Positions 17,508 through 26,861 of a DNA stretch of 64,000 nucleotides are shown one piece after another. The notes below the pieces were generated by a model. That model saw only the letters and a list, made by a program, of their open reading frames with translations, was not told the origin of the DNA and made no database searches. Numbering within the stretch: position 1 is the stretch's first letter; each line of letters begins with the position of its first letter. Source of the DNA: an uncultured Aggregatibacter sp. (GTDB taxonomy: Bacteria; Pseudomonadota; Gammaproteobacteria; Enterobacterales; Pasteurellaceae). The position numbers and the translations under genes were made by a program. The stretch is taken from contig NZ_CABFLM010000093.1 in assembly GCF_901873365.1 (NCBI RefSeq), forward strand, positions 1 to 64,000. Reading direction: 5' to 3'.

Positions 17508-19763
17508 ATGACAACAGACTCCATCAACTACGAAGGCATCGAACAAATGCCACTACGCCACTTCACCGAAAGGGCGTACCTCAACTATTCCATGTACGTC
17601 ATCATGGATCGCGCCTTGCCGTTTATCGGTGATGGTTTGAAGCCGGTACAGCGACGCATTATTTATGCCATGTCCGAACTAGGGCTGAATGCGGCGGCAA
17701 AATATAAAAAATCTGCCCGTACCGTAGGGGATGTGTTGGGTAAATTCCACCCGCACGGTGATAGCGCTTGCTATGAAGCCATGGTGTTGATGGCGCAGCC
17801 CTTCTCTTACCGTTACCCATTGGTTGACGGGCAAGGCAACTGGGGCGCGGTGGACGATCCGAAATCTTTCGCGGCGATGCGTTATACGGAATCCCGTTTA
17901 TCTAAAATTTCAGAAGTTCTATTGGCGGAGCTCGGTCAAGGTACTGTGGATTATCAACCGAACTTTGACGGTACCTTAGAAGAACCGCAATATTTGCCGG
18001 CACGTTTGCCGCATATTTTACTCAACGGCACGACAGGAATCGCGGTGGGGATGGCAACAGATATTCCTCCGCATAACATTAATGAAATCGCCGACGCTGC
18101 AGTGATGTTGCTGGATAATCCAAAAACGACCTTGAATGATTTGTTGACCGTAGTGCAAGGCCCGGATTTCCCGACAGAGGCGGAAATCATTTCGCCGAAA
18201 GAAGAAATTCGCAAAATATATCAACAAGGTCGCGGGTCTATCAAAATGCGTGCCGCATGGAAAAAAGAAGACGGGGAAATCATTATCAGCGCCCTACCAC
18301 ACCAAGCCTCGCCATCCAAAGTGATTGCGCAAATTGCCGAGCAAATGACCACGAAAAAACTGCCGATGGTAGAAGATATTCGTGATGAAGCAGATCATGA
18401 AAATCCGGTGCGTATTGTGATCGTGCCACGTTCGAATCGCGTAGATACCGATGCTATGATGGCGCATTTATTTGCCACCACCGATTTGGAAAAAAGCTAC
18501 CGTGTCAACATGAACATGATTGGCTTGGATTACAAACCGGCAGTGAAAAATTTGTTGGAAATCCTCACCGAATGGCTGACTTTCCGTCGCACCACCGTGA
18601 CCCGACGCTTGCAATATCGCTTAGACAAAGTGCTTGCCCGCCTGCATATCTTGCAAGGTTTGATGATTGCCTTTTTGAATATTGATGACGTCATCGAAAT
18701 CATCCGTCACGAAGATGACCCGAAAGCCGAATTAATGGCACGTTTCAACTTAAGCGATGCACAAGCGGAAGCCATTCTGAACTTGCGTTTGCGTCATTTG
18801 GCGAAACTGGAAGAACACCAGTTGCAAGCGGAACAAGCGGAGTTAGAAAAAGAGCGGTCATCTTTAGAAGAGATTTTAGGCTCCGAACGCCGTTTAAATA
18901 CGCTGTTGAAAAAAGAAATTCAACAGGATGCCAAAACGTACACTAGCCCACGCCGTTCGCCGTTAGTTGAACGAGCGGAAGCCAAAGCCATTGCAGAAAA
19001 TGAAATGCTGCCGACAGAACCGGTGACGGTGATTTTATCGGAAATGGGTTGGGTGCGTTGCGCGAAAGGGCATGACATTGATCCGCAAGGCTTAAGTTAC
19101 AAAGCCGGTGACAAATATTTGGCGCATGCCTACGGTAAAAGTAATCAACCCGCAGTATTTATCGACAGCACGGGGCGCAGTTATGCACTGGATCCGCTAA
19201 GTCTGCCGTCCGCCCGTTCCCAAGGCGAGCCGCTCACCGGTAAACTTACCCTGCCGGCAGGCGCAACCGTTGATCAGCTGCTGATTGAAAATGAAGATCA
19301 GCTGTTGCTCATGGCATCCGACGCCGGCTATGGCTTTATTTGTAAATTCGCCGATTTAGTCGCCCGTAATAAAGCCGGTAAAGCGCTCATTTCCTTACCG
19401 GAAAATGCCAAAGTGTTACCACCGTTAACACTGAAAAATCCGACCGCACTTTTGGTGGCGCTTACCTCCGCCGGCAGAATGCTGATTTTCCCTGCACAAG
19501 ATTTACCGGAACTCTCTAAAGGCAAAGGCAACAAAATCGTCACTATTCCATCCGCCAACGCCAAAGCACGTTCCGAATTACTGGTGCGGTTATTGTTGAT
19601 TGAGGAAAATTCCAGCCTCGTCTTCCATTCCGGGAAACGTAAAGTGACCTTAAAACCGGAAGATTTACAGAAATTCCGCGCCGAACGGGGTCGCAAAGGG
19701 ACGCAGTTACCGCGCGGCTTGCACAGCAATGTGGAAATTGAAGTGGTTACTCCAGAGGAATAA
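17508..19763 (+). CDS. parC: DNA topoisomerase IV subunit A
   Basis: DNA-cleaving subunit of topoisomerase IV, 751 residues. The catalytic tyrosine is Y126 in FAAMRYTESR. The quinolone-determining region HPHGDSACYEA keeps the wild-type serine (S86) and glutamate (E90), so no classical resistance change is present. The C-terminal beta-pinwheel region begins near residue 500. It is separated from the DUF805 gene by 85 nt and followed by a terminator. Confidence 0.98.
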   Translation: MTTDSINYEGIEQMPLRHFTERAYLNYSMYVIMDRALPFIGDGLKPVQRRIIYAMSELGLNAAAKYKKSARTVGDVLGKFHPHGDSACYEAMVLMAQPFSYRYPLVDGQGNWGAVDDPKSFAAMRYTESRLSKISEVLLAELGQGTVDYQPNFDGTLEEPQYLPARLPHILLNGTTGIAVGMATDIPPHNINEIADAAVMLLDNPKTTLNDLLTVVQGPDFPTEAEIISPKEEIRKIYQQGRGSIKMRAAWKKEDGEIIISALPHQASPSKVIAQIAEQMTTKKLPMVEDIRDEADHENPVRIVIVPRSNRVDTDAMMAHLFATTDLEKSYRVNMNMIGLDYKPAVKNLLEILTEWLTFRRTTVTRRLQYRLDKVLARLHILQGLMIAFLNIDDVIEIIRHEDDPKAELMARFNLSDAQAEAILNLRLRHLAKLEEHQLQAEQAELEKERSSLEEILGSERRLNTLLKKEIQQDAKTYTSPRRSPLVERAEAKAIAENEMLPTEPVTVILSEMGWVRCAKGHDIDPQGLSYKAGDKYLAHAYGKSNQPAVFIDSTGRSYALDPLSLPSARSQGEPLTGKLTLPAGATVDQLLIENEDQLLLMASDAGYGFICKFADLVARNKAGKALISLPENAKVLPPLTLKNPTALLVALTSAGRMLIFPAQDLPELSKGKGNKIVTIPSANAKARSELLVRLLLIEENSSLVFHSGKRKVTLKPEDLQKFRAERGRKGTQLPRGLHSNVEIEVVTPEE

Positions 19764-19780
19764 CGCTAAATTCAGACTCA

Positions 19781-19809
19781 AAAGGACGCATGATTGGCGT
19801 CCTTTTTTA
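19781..19809 (+). terminator. Terminator after parC
   Basis: AAAGGACGC (19781-19789) pairs with GCGTCCTTT (19798-19806), followed by T residues. Confidence 0.9.
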
Positions 19810-19835
19810 TATGAAAAGTTCGGTGGGTTTTCCGG

Positions 19836-19950
19836 TTGCACAAAATCGTGAATGCATGAAAGGGTTAAATAATGCTCCGTGTGTGGTTTGGTCGTGCATC
19901 AAGATGCACGCTACATGAATTGTGCATCGAGGTTAATCATTCGTGCTGCA
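19836..19950. repeat. Second copy of the dispersed palindromic repeat
   Basis: About 115 bp closely match 9068-9190: the GTTAAATAA segment, the palindrome CGTGCATCAAGATGCACG (19892-19909), GCATCGAGGTTAAT and the start of the next palindrome. The right end runs into the 3' end of the NTF2-like gene and supplies its stop codon at 19937. Confidence 0.8.
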
Positions 19951-20353
19951 ATCTCGCTAACCCCTGACTAATCAGCAAACATCCTTTCCAGCCCCAATAG
20001 ATTCTATGTTGTTGAATGAGCCCGTTTTCGATTTCCATCAATTCTAGAATATCAATTTGCTCACCCTCATCCGTCTGCCTTGGATATTCCCAAACTAATA
20101 AACGCCCATTTGTGAGATAATCACCACGCCGAAACCATTTAACCAATTCGTTAGGACGACGCTTTGTTCCTTCCTGTAAAAAAAATTTAATGTCATCCTT
20201 GCCATTCAGTACGCCATTTGTCCTATCTAAGATAGCCGGAACCAAAGGACTTTCAAATACCGCATGATCCGCGTATAACGCAATTAACGCTTCAACATCC
20301 TGCGCTTTCGCATACTCATGCCATTTTTCGTATATGTATCGAATCTCATCCAT
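19937..20353 (-). CDS. NTF2/SnoaL-like domain protein
   Basis: A 138-residue protein with the nuclear-transport-factor-2-like fold: the N-terminal helix pattern YIYEKWHEYAKAQDVEALIALYADHAVFESP, of which the last part is the SnoaL hallmark, then KDDIKFFLQEG and a C-terminal EYPRQTDEGEQIDILELMEI strand pair. Such proteins act as small-molecule isomerases, hydrolases or binders, and the substrate is not apparent. Its last codons lie in the dispersed repeat, so the C-terminus may have been altered. It starts 13 nt after the Sel1-repeat gene on the same strand. Confidence 0.75.
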   Translation of the reverse strand: MDEIRYIYEKWHEYAKAQDVEALIALYADHAVFESPLVPAILDRTNGVLNGKDDIKFFLQEGTKRRPNELVKWFRRGDYLTNGRLLVWEYPRQTDEGEQIDILELMEIENGLIQQHRIYWGWKGCLLISQGLARLQHE

Positions 20354-20366
20354 TTATTGTATCCAC

Positions 20367-21077
20367 TTAACCTTCTAATAACGCCAGACGCTCTTTTGCT
20401 TCTTCAGAAAAACGGCTTTTTTGTGCGATTAAATCTTTATAAATAGAAATCGCCATCGGTCGGTTACGTTTTGTGCCTTCGCCTCGTTCATACATTAACG
20501 CTAAACGGAAAATGGCTTCCTCATTGCCACGTTTCGCGCCTTTTTCTAACCAACGAAAAGCTTTGCTCAGGCTTTTAATCTTGTCCTCGTTGTAATACAA
20601 CATGCCTAAAACCAACATGGCATGGGAATCATTGGCTGAGGCGGCTTTTTCCAATAAAGAGATGGCATGCGGAAGATTTTTTTTAATGCCATAACCGCCA
20701 GCATATAAAATCCCCAAATTTGTTAACGCCATGGCGCTACCTTTTTCGGCTGCTTCACTAAACCACCAATAGGCTTTACCGTAATCTTGTGCCACGCCAT
20801 CACCACGGAAATAAAACCGCCCGAGATCAAGCTGCGCACGACGATCATCTTTCAGCGCCAAAATATGCATGGTATTAAATGCGGTACGTAAATCGCCGGC
20901 TTGTAAAAAGCGTTGCGCCAATTCCCTCAACTGGTCGTTCGTTAATTGATTACGTAACAGCTTATCCATCTCTTGGACGGTATTTCCAACGGAAATTGGA
21001 AGTCCAAGATTGGCTTGGGCGAAACCGCTCAATAACCCGAATACGAGGGCAATATATTTCAATTGTTTTTTCATCAT
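20367..21077 (-). CDS. Periplasmic Sel1-repeat protein
   Basis: A 236-residue protein with a signal peptide (residues 1-22, cut after FAQA). It then has four or so Sel1-type tetratricopeptide repeats: AQLDLGRFYFRGDGVAQDYGKAYWW style units at about residues 80-210, each with the LG.xY..G...D..KA pattern. Sel1 proteins are scaffolds for protein-protein contacts, and no partner is evident. Two ATG codons stand in tandem at the start and neither is clearly preferred. It probably forms a transcription unit with the NTF2-like gene. Confidence 0.8.
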   Translation of the reverse strand: MMKKQLKYIALVFGLLSGFAQANLGLPISVGNTVQEMDKLLRNQLTNDQLRELAQRFLQAGDLRTAFNTMHILALKDDRRAQLDLGRFYFRGDGVAQDYGKAYWWFSEAAEKGSAMALTNLGILYAGGYGIKKNLPHAISLLEKAASANDSHAMLVLGMLYYNEDKIKSLSKAFRWLEKGAKRGNEEAIFRLALMYERGEGTKRNRPMAISIYKDLIAQKSRFSEEAKERLALLEG

Positions 21078-21118
21078 CTGTCTATCTTTTCATCATCTCT
21101 CTATTTTTCACCCTTTAT

Positions 21119-21835
21119 CTACAAAGTGGCATAAAGTAAATTGGCAAAAAACAATAGGGAAATCCCCATTTCGGTGAAACCCACTTGTTTGACCGACATT
21201 TTTTTCTGCGGCAACCAAATGGCACGAATGAATGGTGGCACAAACGCCAACGCCATGAGATATTGTTGGACAAAAACAAATCCGAGAATACAAAGGGCGT
21301 GAAAACCAATGGATAATTTTAAATACAACGGATTTTTACGCTCGCGCATAACGGATTTCACATATAAAGTGGTTCCAATAAAAAATAAGCTCGGATACAG
21401 CGCGACCAGCCAAATTTTGTCATCAAAAGTGCGGTCAGGAAAATAATAGGATCCCATGCCGGCAATGGCAAAAATCACAATACCCGCTAAATCATTTAAA
21501 AAAGCGCGCTCATCTTTTTGCTTAACGTAATAAATACTGACTAACACGAACGGCAACATGGCTGCCACAAATAACACCGTATGCCAGTTATAAATCAATA
21601 CCGGAATAGCAAAAATGACACAGGCAAAGAAATAAATCCACGACCATTTGATATACAGTTCCAAATTTCTGCCTTTAAATAAATTCAGAAACGGATAAGT
21701 CATTAAATACAAGGAAAACCACGCCAACAAAAAGAAAATATGTTGCCAAATTGGATGACTGAGCAACATTCCGTATAAAAATGGCATAAGCGCCATCACA
21801 ATGGCACCGTGTTGATTCGAAATTAATAGCTTCAT
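21119..21835 (-). CDS. YwiC-like integral membrane protein
   Basis: A 238-residue protein with about seven hydrophobic helices. The N-terminus KLLISNQHGAIVMALMPFLYG matches the YwiC-like family (prenyltransferase-like membrane proteins of unknown role). It ends with a hydrophobic tail. It lies 42 nt upstream of the Sel1 gene on the same strand and is divergent from ridA. Confidence 0.75.
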   Translation of the reverse strand: MKLLISNQHGAIVMALMPFLYGMLLSHPIWQHIFFLLAWFSLYLMTYPFLNLFKGRNLELYIKWSWIYFFACVIFAIPVLIYNWHTVLFVAAMLPFVLVSIYYVKQKDERAFLNDLAGIVIFAIAGMGSYYFPDRTFDDKIWLVALYPSLFFIGTTLYVKSVMRERKNPLYLKLSIGFHALCILGFVFVQQYLMALAFVPPFIRAIWLPQKKMSVKQVGFTEMGISLLFFANLLYATL

Positions 21836-21893
21836 AAATCAGATGAATTATTGAATGGAAGGTTCAAGAATTTTAGAGGTTTTTTGTGAGAAT

Positions 21894-21902
21894 TGGTATA
21901 AT
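21894..21902 (+). promoter_or_regulatory. Extended -10 promoter of the RidA-like gene
   Basis: TGGTATAAT, 34 bp upstream of the ATG at 21937. The ribosome site AGAGGAA lies between them. Confidence 0.5.
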
Positions 21903-21936
21903 CTCTGAGAATTATTTTTATTCAGAGGAAGATGAC

Positions 21937-22290
21937 ATGACACAAATTCAACGCATTGACACCAACGCTCGTCTTGCAGAAGCCGTAATTTATCAGGGTG
22001 TTGCTTATTTTGCAGGGCAAGTGCCGGAAACCAGCGTAGAACAGAATACCTACGAGCAAACGAAAGAAGTCTTGACGCTTATCGACAAGTTGCTGGAAAA
22101 AATACATTCCCATAAACGCCGTATTCTAAACGCACAAATTTTTTTGGCGAACATGCAGGACTATGCGTTAATGAATCAAGCTTGGGATGAATGGGTTGAT
22201 GTGCAAAATCCCCCAGCGCGTGCTACCGTGGAAGCTAAACTTGCGGATCCTCGCTGGAAAGTAGAAATTGTGATCACGGCTGCGGTTTAA
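21937..22290 (+). CDS. RidA/YER057c/UK114 family protein
   Basis: A 117-residue member of the RidA superfamily, enamine/imine deaminases that remove reactive intermediates of amino-acid metabolism. Features: AGQVPE near residue 30, a central helix with LTLIDKLLEK, the LANMQDYALMNQAWDEW block, and PPARATVEA, where the Arg of the RidA active site would sit. The start at 21937 (MTQIQR) is preferred over one 17 codons upstream because of the AGAGGA ribosome site. Subgroups differ in activity, so I assign only the superfamily. The stop overlaps the convergent gene's stop by two bases. Confidence 0.8.
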   Translation: MTQIQRIDTNARLAEAVIYQGVAYFAGQVPETSVEQNTYEQTKEVLTLIDKLLEKIHSHKRRILNAQIFLANMQDYALMNQAWDEWVDVQNPPARATVEAKLADPRWKVEIVITAAV

Positions 22291-23165
22291 TCTGCTAATT
22301 CCACCTCTAACAGCAACGGTGCATGATCAGAGCTTTCCGTGGGTTCTGTTGTGGCGTTCAACACATTTAGCCCACGCACAAAAACATGATCTAACGGATT
22401 ACCTAAAAAACGTAATCGGTGATCTTGTTCAAAAGACACTTCCTCTAAACCAAATTCGTTAATCACTTTTCGGATGATTTGCGCGCGATAACCATTCCAA
22501 GAATTAAAATCACCGGATAACACAAGTGGGCCTTGATGTTGTGAAACTAACTGCATCAGTGTGCGAAGTTGTTCTTCATAAGTCGTGGGATTTATTTCAA
22601 AATTGATCAAATGCACGTTGACCAATAACAGCGCTTGCCCGTTGGACAGAGGCAAGCTCATCGCTGCGCCCACTTTGGGAATACGAATCCAAGGTTCGGA
22701 TTTTGCGCCGGCACAGTAAAAGTGCGGTGCAAATTGAGAGAGAATTTCAACGCCTGATTGTTGTTGTAAATAAGCAAAGGCGCTAGCATAAAGTGCGGTA
22801 GGAAATCGCGATGAATATTGTGTTGCCAATTCTTGTGTGTTTAACACTTCCTGTAATAGCAACAGATCACGCCCCTGTGCCAAACGATTCAGTGCCTGTT
22901 GCCAACCGGCATCTTGTCCTTTATGCAAATTCCAAACCAACAAGCGAAATGTCTTTTGTGTGATTTCGCGTGGTGCCTGGTCTGCTTGATAACAAATTAA
23001 CTCATCCTGTTTTTTTATCGGATGATAGGTGAGATTTGGCGTCGTGCTAAAGTGAATGTTGACGGGAGAGAAAATCGTTAAGCTATAAACAAGATAACCG
23101 GTAATCGCCGCTATAAGAAAAACGAGAAACGCGAGGAATTTAAAGGCATGTTTTCTAAACATCAT
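22287..23165 (-). CDS. Endonuclease/exonuclease/phosphatase family protein (YafD-like)
   Basis: A 292-residue membrane-anchored protein (one N-terminal helix, residues 9-30) with a DNase I-like metal-dependent hydrolase domain: LLVWNLHKGQ near 78, LLLQEV near 101, SGDFNSWNG near 219, LDHVFVRG near 257 and SSDHAPLL near 279. It belongs with YafD (UPF0294), of unknown substrate. It begins at the TAATG overlap with dnaX, so it is translationally coupled to it. Two USS lie inside. Confidence 0.8.
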   Translation of the reverse strand: MMFRKHAFKFLAFLVFLIAAITGYLVYSLTIFSPVNIHFSTTPNLTYHPIKKQDELICYQADQAPREITQKTFRLLVWNLHKGQDAGWQQALNRLAQGRDLLLLQEVLNTQELATQYSSRFPTALYASAFAYLQQQSGVEILSQFAPHFYCAGAKSEPWIRIPKVGAAMSLPLSNGQALLLVNVHLINFEINPTTYEEQLRTLMQLVSQHQGPLVLSGDFNSWNGYRAQIIRKVINEFGLEEVSFEQDHRLRFLGNPLDHVFVRGLNVLNATTEPTESSDHAPLLLEVELAD

Positions 23166-25210
23166 TACACCGGACGAATACTTTTCACATCAACGCTACA
23201 ATCAAATTCACGTTCTAATAATTGCAATTTTTGATCCTGCAATAAATCTTGCTTCGCCTGCTCCCGTAATTGAGCATAAATTTTACGGCGACAATCTGTC
23301 GGCGTGAGATAGTGCTCGTCATCATTGATTTCAACGGTCAATGCAATGGTTTTCCCTAACACATGTGAAACCGATTGCTGTAGCAATTTGCAATGTTTAC
23401 CTTGATTCAAATGTGCATGGCTGGAACGTACGCCCAATTTAAACGCGTCTTCGCTTTCCGTCCAAATAAAGGTATTTAACGCAAATTCTTTGGTGAGATT
23501 TTCCACACCGCTTTGTTCAATTAACTGTGCCCAGCGATCTTGTTCTTCCGTTAAATGGACAATTTTTTGCTGTAATTCAGGGGTAATGTCTTGCAGAATG
23601 GCGGCCTTGATATCCGAAGGTTTCGGGCCCTGCTCAACCTGTGCTAGCTCCGGGTTGCTCCACTCCCAACGGTAATCTTCGCCTAGCCCATCTGAATCGT
23701 TTTCTTCGATCTCCGATTCATTCGGATTTTCTACCGCACTTTTAGCATCCAAGGTGTCAGAAGCCTGAGAAAGTGCGGTCAGTTTTTCAGAGGAATGTTG
23801 TGCTAGGCGTTCAGACTTTTTTTTTTCTTGAGAAGGGCTGGTCGGCATGGCATCCAGTTGGTCTAATCCGTTTAATGCGCCAAGTACAGGCGAACTCACC
23901 AAGGGTTCTGCCGATTGCGTGGATTGAGGTTGCGCGCTTTTTGCCACGGTTTCATTCGTAGTGGATTTTTTACGATCTTGATAATGGGCTTTTATCGCCT
24001 GAGAAACCACGGGCATTTCAATTGCCGCTGAAGCAGTTTGACCAGAAGATTTAACACGATTTTCCACCGCACTTGATGGATTTTTTGGTGAACTTTCTTG
24101 CGTACTACTTTCAAGGTTTAGTGGTTGACCAATAAATTTCGGATGAAACGCCAACACACGCAATAACACCATTTCTGCGCCCATGCGCGCCGTTGGTGCC
24201 AAACTTAATTCTTTCCGTCCGCTCACCACCACTTGATAGAAAAATTGCACGTCCTGTGGTGCGATATGTTTCGCTAAAAAGCCTATGTGATCCGCTTCTG
24301 TTAACGAGGATTGTGGTAATAATTGCTGCATTGCGATCTTGTGCAAATTTTCTGCAACTTCACGCAACAGCTCATCCCAATCACCTGCTTTATTCGCCAC
24401 CTCATTCACAACTTGCATAAGCTTTTCGCCATTGCCTTGTTGCAAGGCATAAATCATCTCAATGGCTTGGGTTTCATCTAATAAACCAAGCATTTCATTG
24501 ACAATATTGAGCGTGACATTGCCGTTACTCATTGCAATGGCTTGATCTGTCAAACTGAGGCTGTCGCGGATACTGCCTTGTGCCGCACTGGCGAGTTTAT
24601 CTAATGCTAAAGACTCAAAGGGAATCTGTTCCTGATTTAGGATGTATCCCAAATGCTCCGCAATTTGGGATTGCTCTAAGGCTTTCAAATGGAACTGCAT
24701 ACAACGAGATAAAATCGTTACCGGCAGTTTATGAGGATCGGTGGTTGCCAACAGGAATTTTACATATTCCGGCGGCTCTTCCAAAGTTTTCAAGAGCGCA
24801 TTGAAAGAATGGCGTGAAAGCATGTGCACTTCATCGATAAGATATACTTTATAACGCCCCAACACCGGCTTGTATTGCACGTTATCCAACAGCTCGCGTG
24901 TATCTTCCACTTTGGTGCGGGATGCCGCATCGATTTCAATTAAATCGATAAAATTGCCTTCTTCAATGGCTTTACAGTGTTCACATACACCACAAGGCTC
25001 GGCAGTCACACCGTTAACACAATTCAGCCCTTTGGCAAATAAACGGGCAATGGAGGTTTTTCCCACGCCACGCGTGCCGGAAAATAAATAAGCATGATGC
25101 AGGCGATTTTCACGCAAACCGTTAGCAAGTGCGGTCAAAATATGTTGCTGACCGACAACCTCGGCAAACGTTTTTGGTCGCCACTTTCTTGCTAATACTT
25201 GATAACTCAT
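23165..25210 (-). CDS. dnaX: DNA polymerase III subunits tau/gamma
   Basis: Clamp-loader ATPase of 681 residues. The AAA+ module has Walker A GTRGVGKTS at 45-53, a zinc knuckle with four cysteines at about 64-79, Walker B YLIDEVHML near 126, and sensor LSRCMQFHLKAL. A low-complexity linker (about 360-510) joins it to the tau-specific C-terminal domain that contacts polymerase and DnaB. A run of ten A residues followed by G within the linker gives a programmed frameshift site (separate entry) that would yield a 466-residue gamma form. It lies 25 nt after apt and is coupled to the yafD-like gene. Confidence 0.97.
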   Translation of the reverse strand: MSYQVLARKWRPKTFAEVVGQQHILTALANGLRENRLHHAYLFSGTRGVGKTSIARLFAKGLNCVNGVTAEPCGVCEHCKAIEEGNFIDLIEIDAASRTKVEDTRELLDNVQYKPVLGRYKVYLIDEVHMLSRHSFNALLKTLEEPPEYVKFLLATTDPHKLPVTILSRCMQFHLKALEQSQIAEHLGYILNQEQIPFESLALDKLASAAQGSIRDSLSLTDQAIAMSNGNVTLNIVNEMLGLLDETQAIEMIYALQQGNGEKLMQVVNEVANKAGDWDELLREVAENLHKIAMQQLLPQSSLTEADHIGFLAKHIAPQDVQFFYQVVVSGRKELSLAPTARMGAEMVLLRVLAFHPKFIGQPLNLESSTQESSPKNPSSAVENRVKSSGQTASAAIEMPVVSQAIKAHYQDRKKSTTNETVAKSAQPQSTQSAEPLVSSPVLGALNGLDQLDAMPTSPSQEKKKSERLAQHSSEKLTALSQASDTLDAKSAVENPNESEIEENDSDGLGEDYRWEWSNPELAQVEQGPKPSDIKAAILQDITPELQQKIVHLTEEQDRWAQLIEQSGVENLTKEFALNTFIWTESEDAFKLGVRSSHAHLNQGKHCKLLQQSVSHVLGKTIALTVEINDDEHYLTPTDCRRKIYAQLREQAKQDLLQDQKLQLLEREFDCSVDVKSIRPV
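23811..23826 (-). other. dnaX programmed -1 frameshift site (gamma subunit)
   Basis: On the coding strand ten A residues (23826-23817) precede GTCTGA. The slippery heptamer A AAA AAG ends at codon 465. A -1 slip reads one valine codon (GTC) and then TGA at 23813-23811, giving a 466-residue product. This mirrors E. coli dnaX, where A AAA AAG also leads to a near-immediate stop and makes gamma. The long A-run would also permit transcriptional slippage, as in Thermus. Confidence 0.85.
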
Positions 25211-25235
25211 GCTTTATCCCTGCCCGTTTAGAAAA

Positions 25236-25778
25236 TTAATGACCAGCAAAATTAACTAAAGTATAAGGTTCTACGCCTAAATCGCGTAAGCGTTGTTCGC
25301 CGCCGAGATCCGGTAAATTGATCACGAATGCCGCATACTTCACTTCGCCGCCCAAACGTTGTACTAATTTAACCGTGGCTTCAACGGTTCCGCCTGTTGC
25401 CAATAAGTCATCAATAATCAATACGTTATCACCTTTTTGAATGGAATCCACATGAATTTCCAAGGTGTCTTGTCCGTATTCCAATTCATAAGATTGCGCA
25501 ATGGTTTCACGCGGCAATTTGCCCGGTTTGCGTACCAACACGAAAGGTACATTTAATGCCAATGCCACCGGTGCACCAAAAATAAAGCCACGGGATTCCG
25601 TCCCAATGACTTTATTAATGCCTTTATCTTTGCAATGTTGCACCATCAAATCGATCGCCGCACGAAACGCCGCCGGTTCTTCTACTAAGCTGGTAATATC
25701 ACGAAAAATGATCCCCGGTTTCGGATGATCAGGAATGGATTTAATTGAGGAAGCAATGAGTGCAAGTTGTTTTTCCAT
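25236..25778 (-). CDS. apt: Adenine phosphoribosyltransferase
   Basis: Converts adenine and PRPP to AMP in purine salvage. The 180 residues are normal. Conserved parts: PGIIFRDIT near residue 24, IGTESRGFIFG near 62, and the PRPP loop VLIIDDLLATGGT near 124. The start at 25778 (MEKQLALI) has an AGGTAA ribosome site. The in-frame upstream stretch is not conserved-looking. It is followed closely by dnaX, the same pair as in H. influenzae. Confidence 0.97.
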   Translation of the reverse strand: MEKQLALIASSIKSIPDHPKPGIIFRDITSLVEEPAAFRAAIDLMVQHCKDKGINKVIGTESRGFIFGAPVALALNVPFVLVRKPGKLPRETIAQSYELEYGQDTLEIHVDSIQKGDNVLIIDDLLATGGTVEATVKLVQRLGGEVKYAAFVINLPDLGGEQRLRDLGVEPYTLVNFAGH

Positions 25779-25868
25779 TTTTTTACCTAAAAGTGCGGTT
25801 GTTTTTTCACACAAATTAAAATTATAAATCGGCGCGCATATTATCATAAATCGCAAGATTGCCGAACA

Positions 25869-26825
25869 TTAATCATAAAGATCTTCGCCATTTTTTCGGG
25901 TGCGCAGAAGCTGCAAAATCCACACGTATTGTTCCGGTGTTTCGGTGACAAAACTTTCGATTTCTGCGTTCATGGCGCGAGCAGATTGCTGCGGATCATC
26001 ACTAAGGTCCATTGCCGGATGAATTTCCATTTGGTATTTACCCAGCTGCGCGTTATAACGCGGAAACATCGGGATCACAACGGCTTTTGCCAACTTCGCC
26101 ATTTTATTAATCCCCGGCAAGGTTGCTTTGTAGGTCGCAAAGAAATCCACATACACGCTTTGTTCTTCACCAAAATCTTCGTCCGGCAAATAATACCCCA
26201 TTTGTCCTTGTCGAATGTGGCTCAAAAACGGTTTGATACCATTTTGGCGCGCATGCATTTTGCCACCAAAACGTTGGCGTGCCAGCGTCCAAAGCCAATC
26301 CACCAGCGGATTGCGATGCGGGTTATACATGGATGTCATCGGAATACCATGAGTGTGCAAAATAATGCCTGACGCATCAATTGCCCAACCGTGCGGCACC
26401 AGCAAAATCACATTTTTACCCTGCTCTTTTGCCTGTTTAATATGTTCAATGCCAATAAATTCACTGCGCTGTTGCAAATGTTTTTTCGAGCGAACCGCAA
26501 TTTCGCCGATCCCTAACATCACTTGCGTCAATACAACAAACATGTCATCAATCACCTGTTCGCGGTGTTGTTCCGACCATTGCGGAAAACAATATTGCAA
26601 ATTAATTTGCGCGCGTTTGCGTTGCTTTTTCGCTTTATGTCCAACCAACAAACCAATCTTAGCGGCAAATTTATCGCGCAAACGAAAAGGAATAAACGCC
26701 AGTAACAGCAAAACCAAAATACCGAGCCAAATGCCCCAGTATTTAGGCTTTAAATAGGACCACGAGAAATGCGGCTCATAGCCGACACGTGCCGTTAAAC
26801 GAATATTTTGTTGAGAATCTGCCAT
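25869..26825 (-). CDS. lpxM: Lipid A late acyltransferase (LpxM/MsbB type)
   Basis: Adds a secondary acyl chain to Kdo-lipid A at the inner membrane. The 318 residues have one N-terminal helix (about 30-47) and the catalytic HX4D motif, HGWAID at residues 145-150. The opening TARVGYEPHFSWSYLKPKYWG is very close to what I recall of H. influenzae MsbB (HI0199), and the gene order agrees. LpxL (HtrB) is the alternative family member, but the context favours LpxM. It is the last gene of the seqA-menE-mscK-aroC-mepA-yfcA-lpxM train. Confidence 0.9.
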   Translation of the reverse strand: MADSQQNIRLTARVGYEPHFSWSYLKPKYWGIWLGILVLLLLAFIPFRLRDKFAAKIGLLVGHKAKKQRKRAQINLQYCFPQWSEQHREQVIDDMFVVLTQVMLGIGEIAVRSKKHLQQRSEFIGIEHIKQAKEQGKNVILLVPHGWAIDASGIILHTHGIPMTSMYNPHRNPLVDWLWTLARQRFGGKMHARQNGIKPFLSHIRQGQMGYYLPDEDFGEEQSVYVDFFATYKATLPGINKMAKLAKAVVIPMFPRYNAQLGKYQMEIHPAMDLSDDPQQSARAMNAEIESFVTETPEQYVWILQLLRTRKNGEDLYD

Positions 26826-26861
26826 AAAAAACGTTGCGGAAATTCACCGCACTTTATCCCG

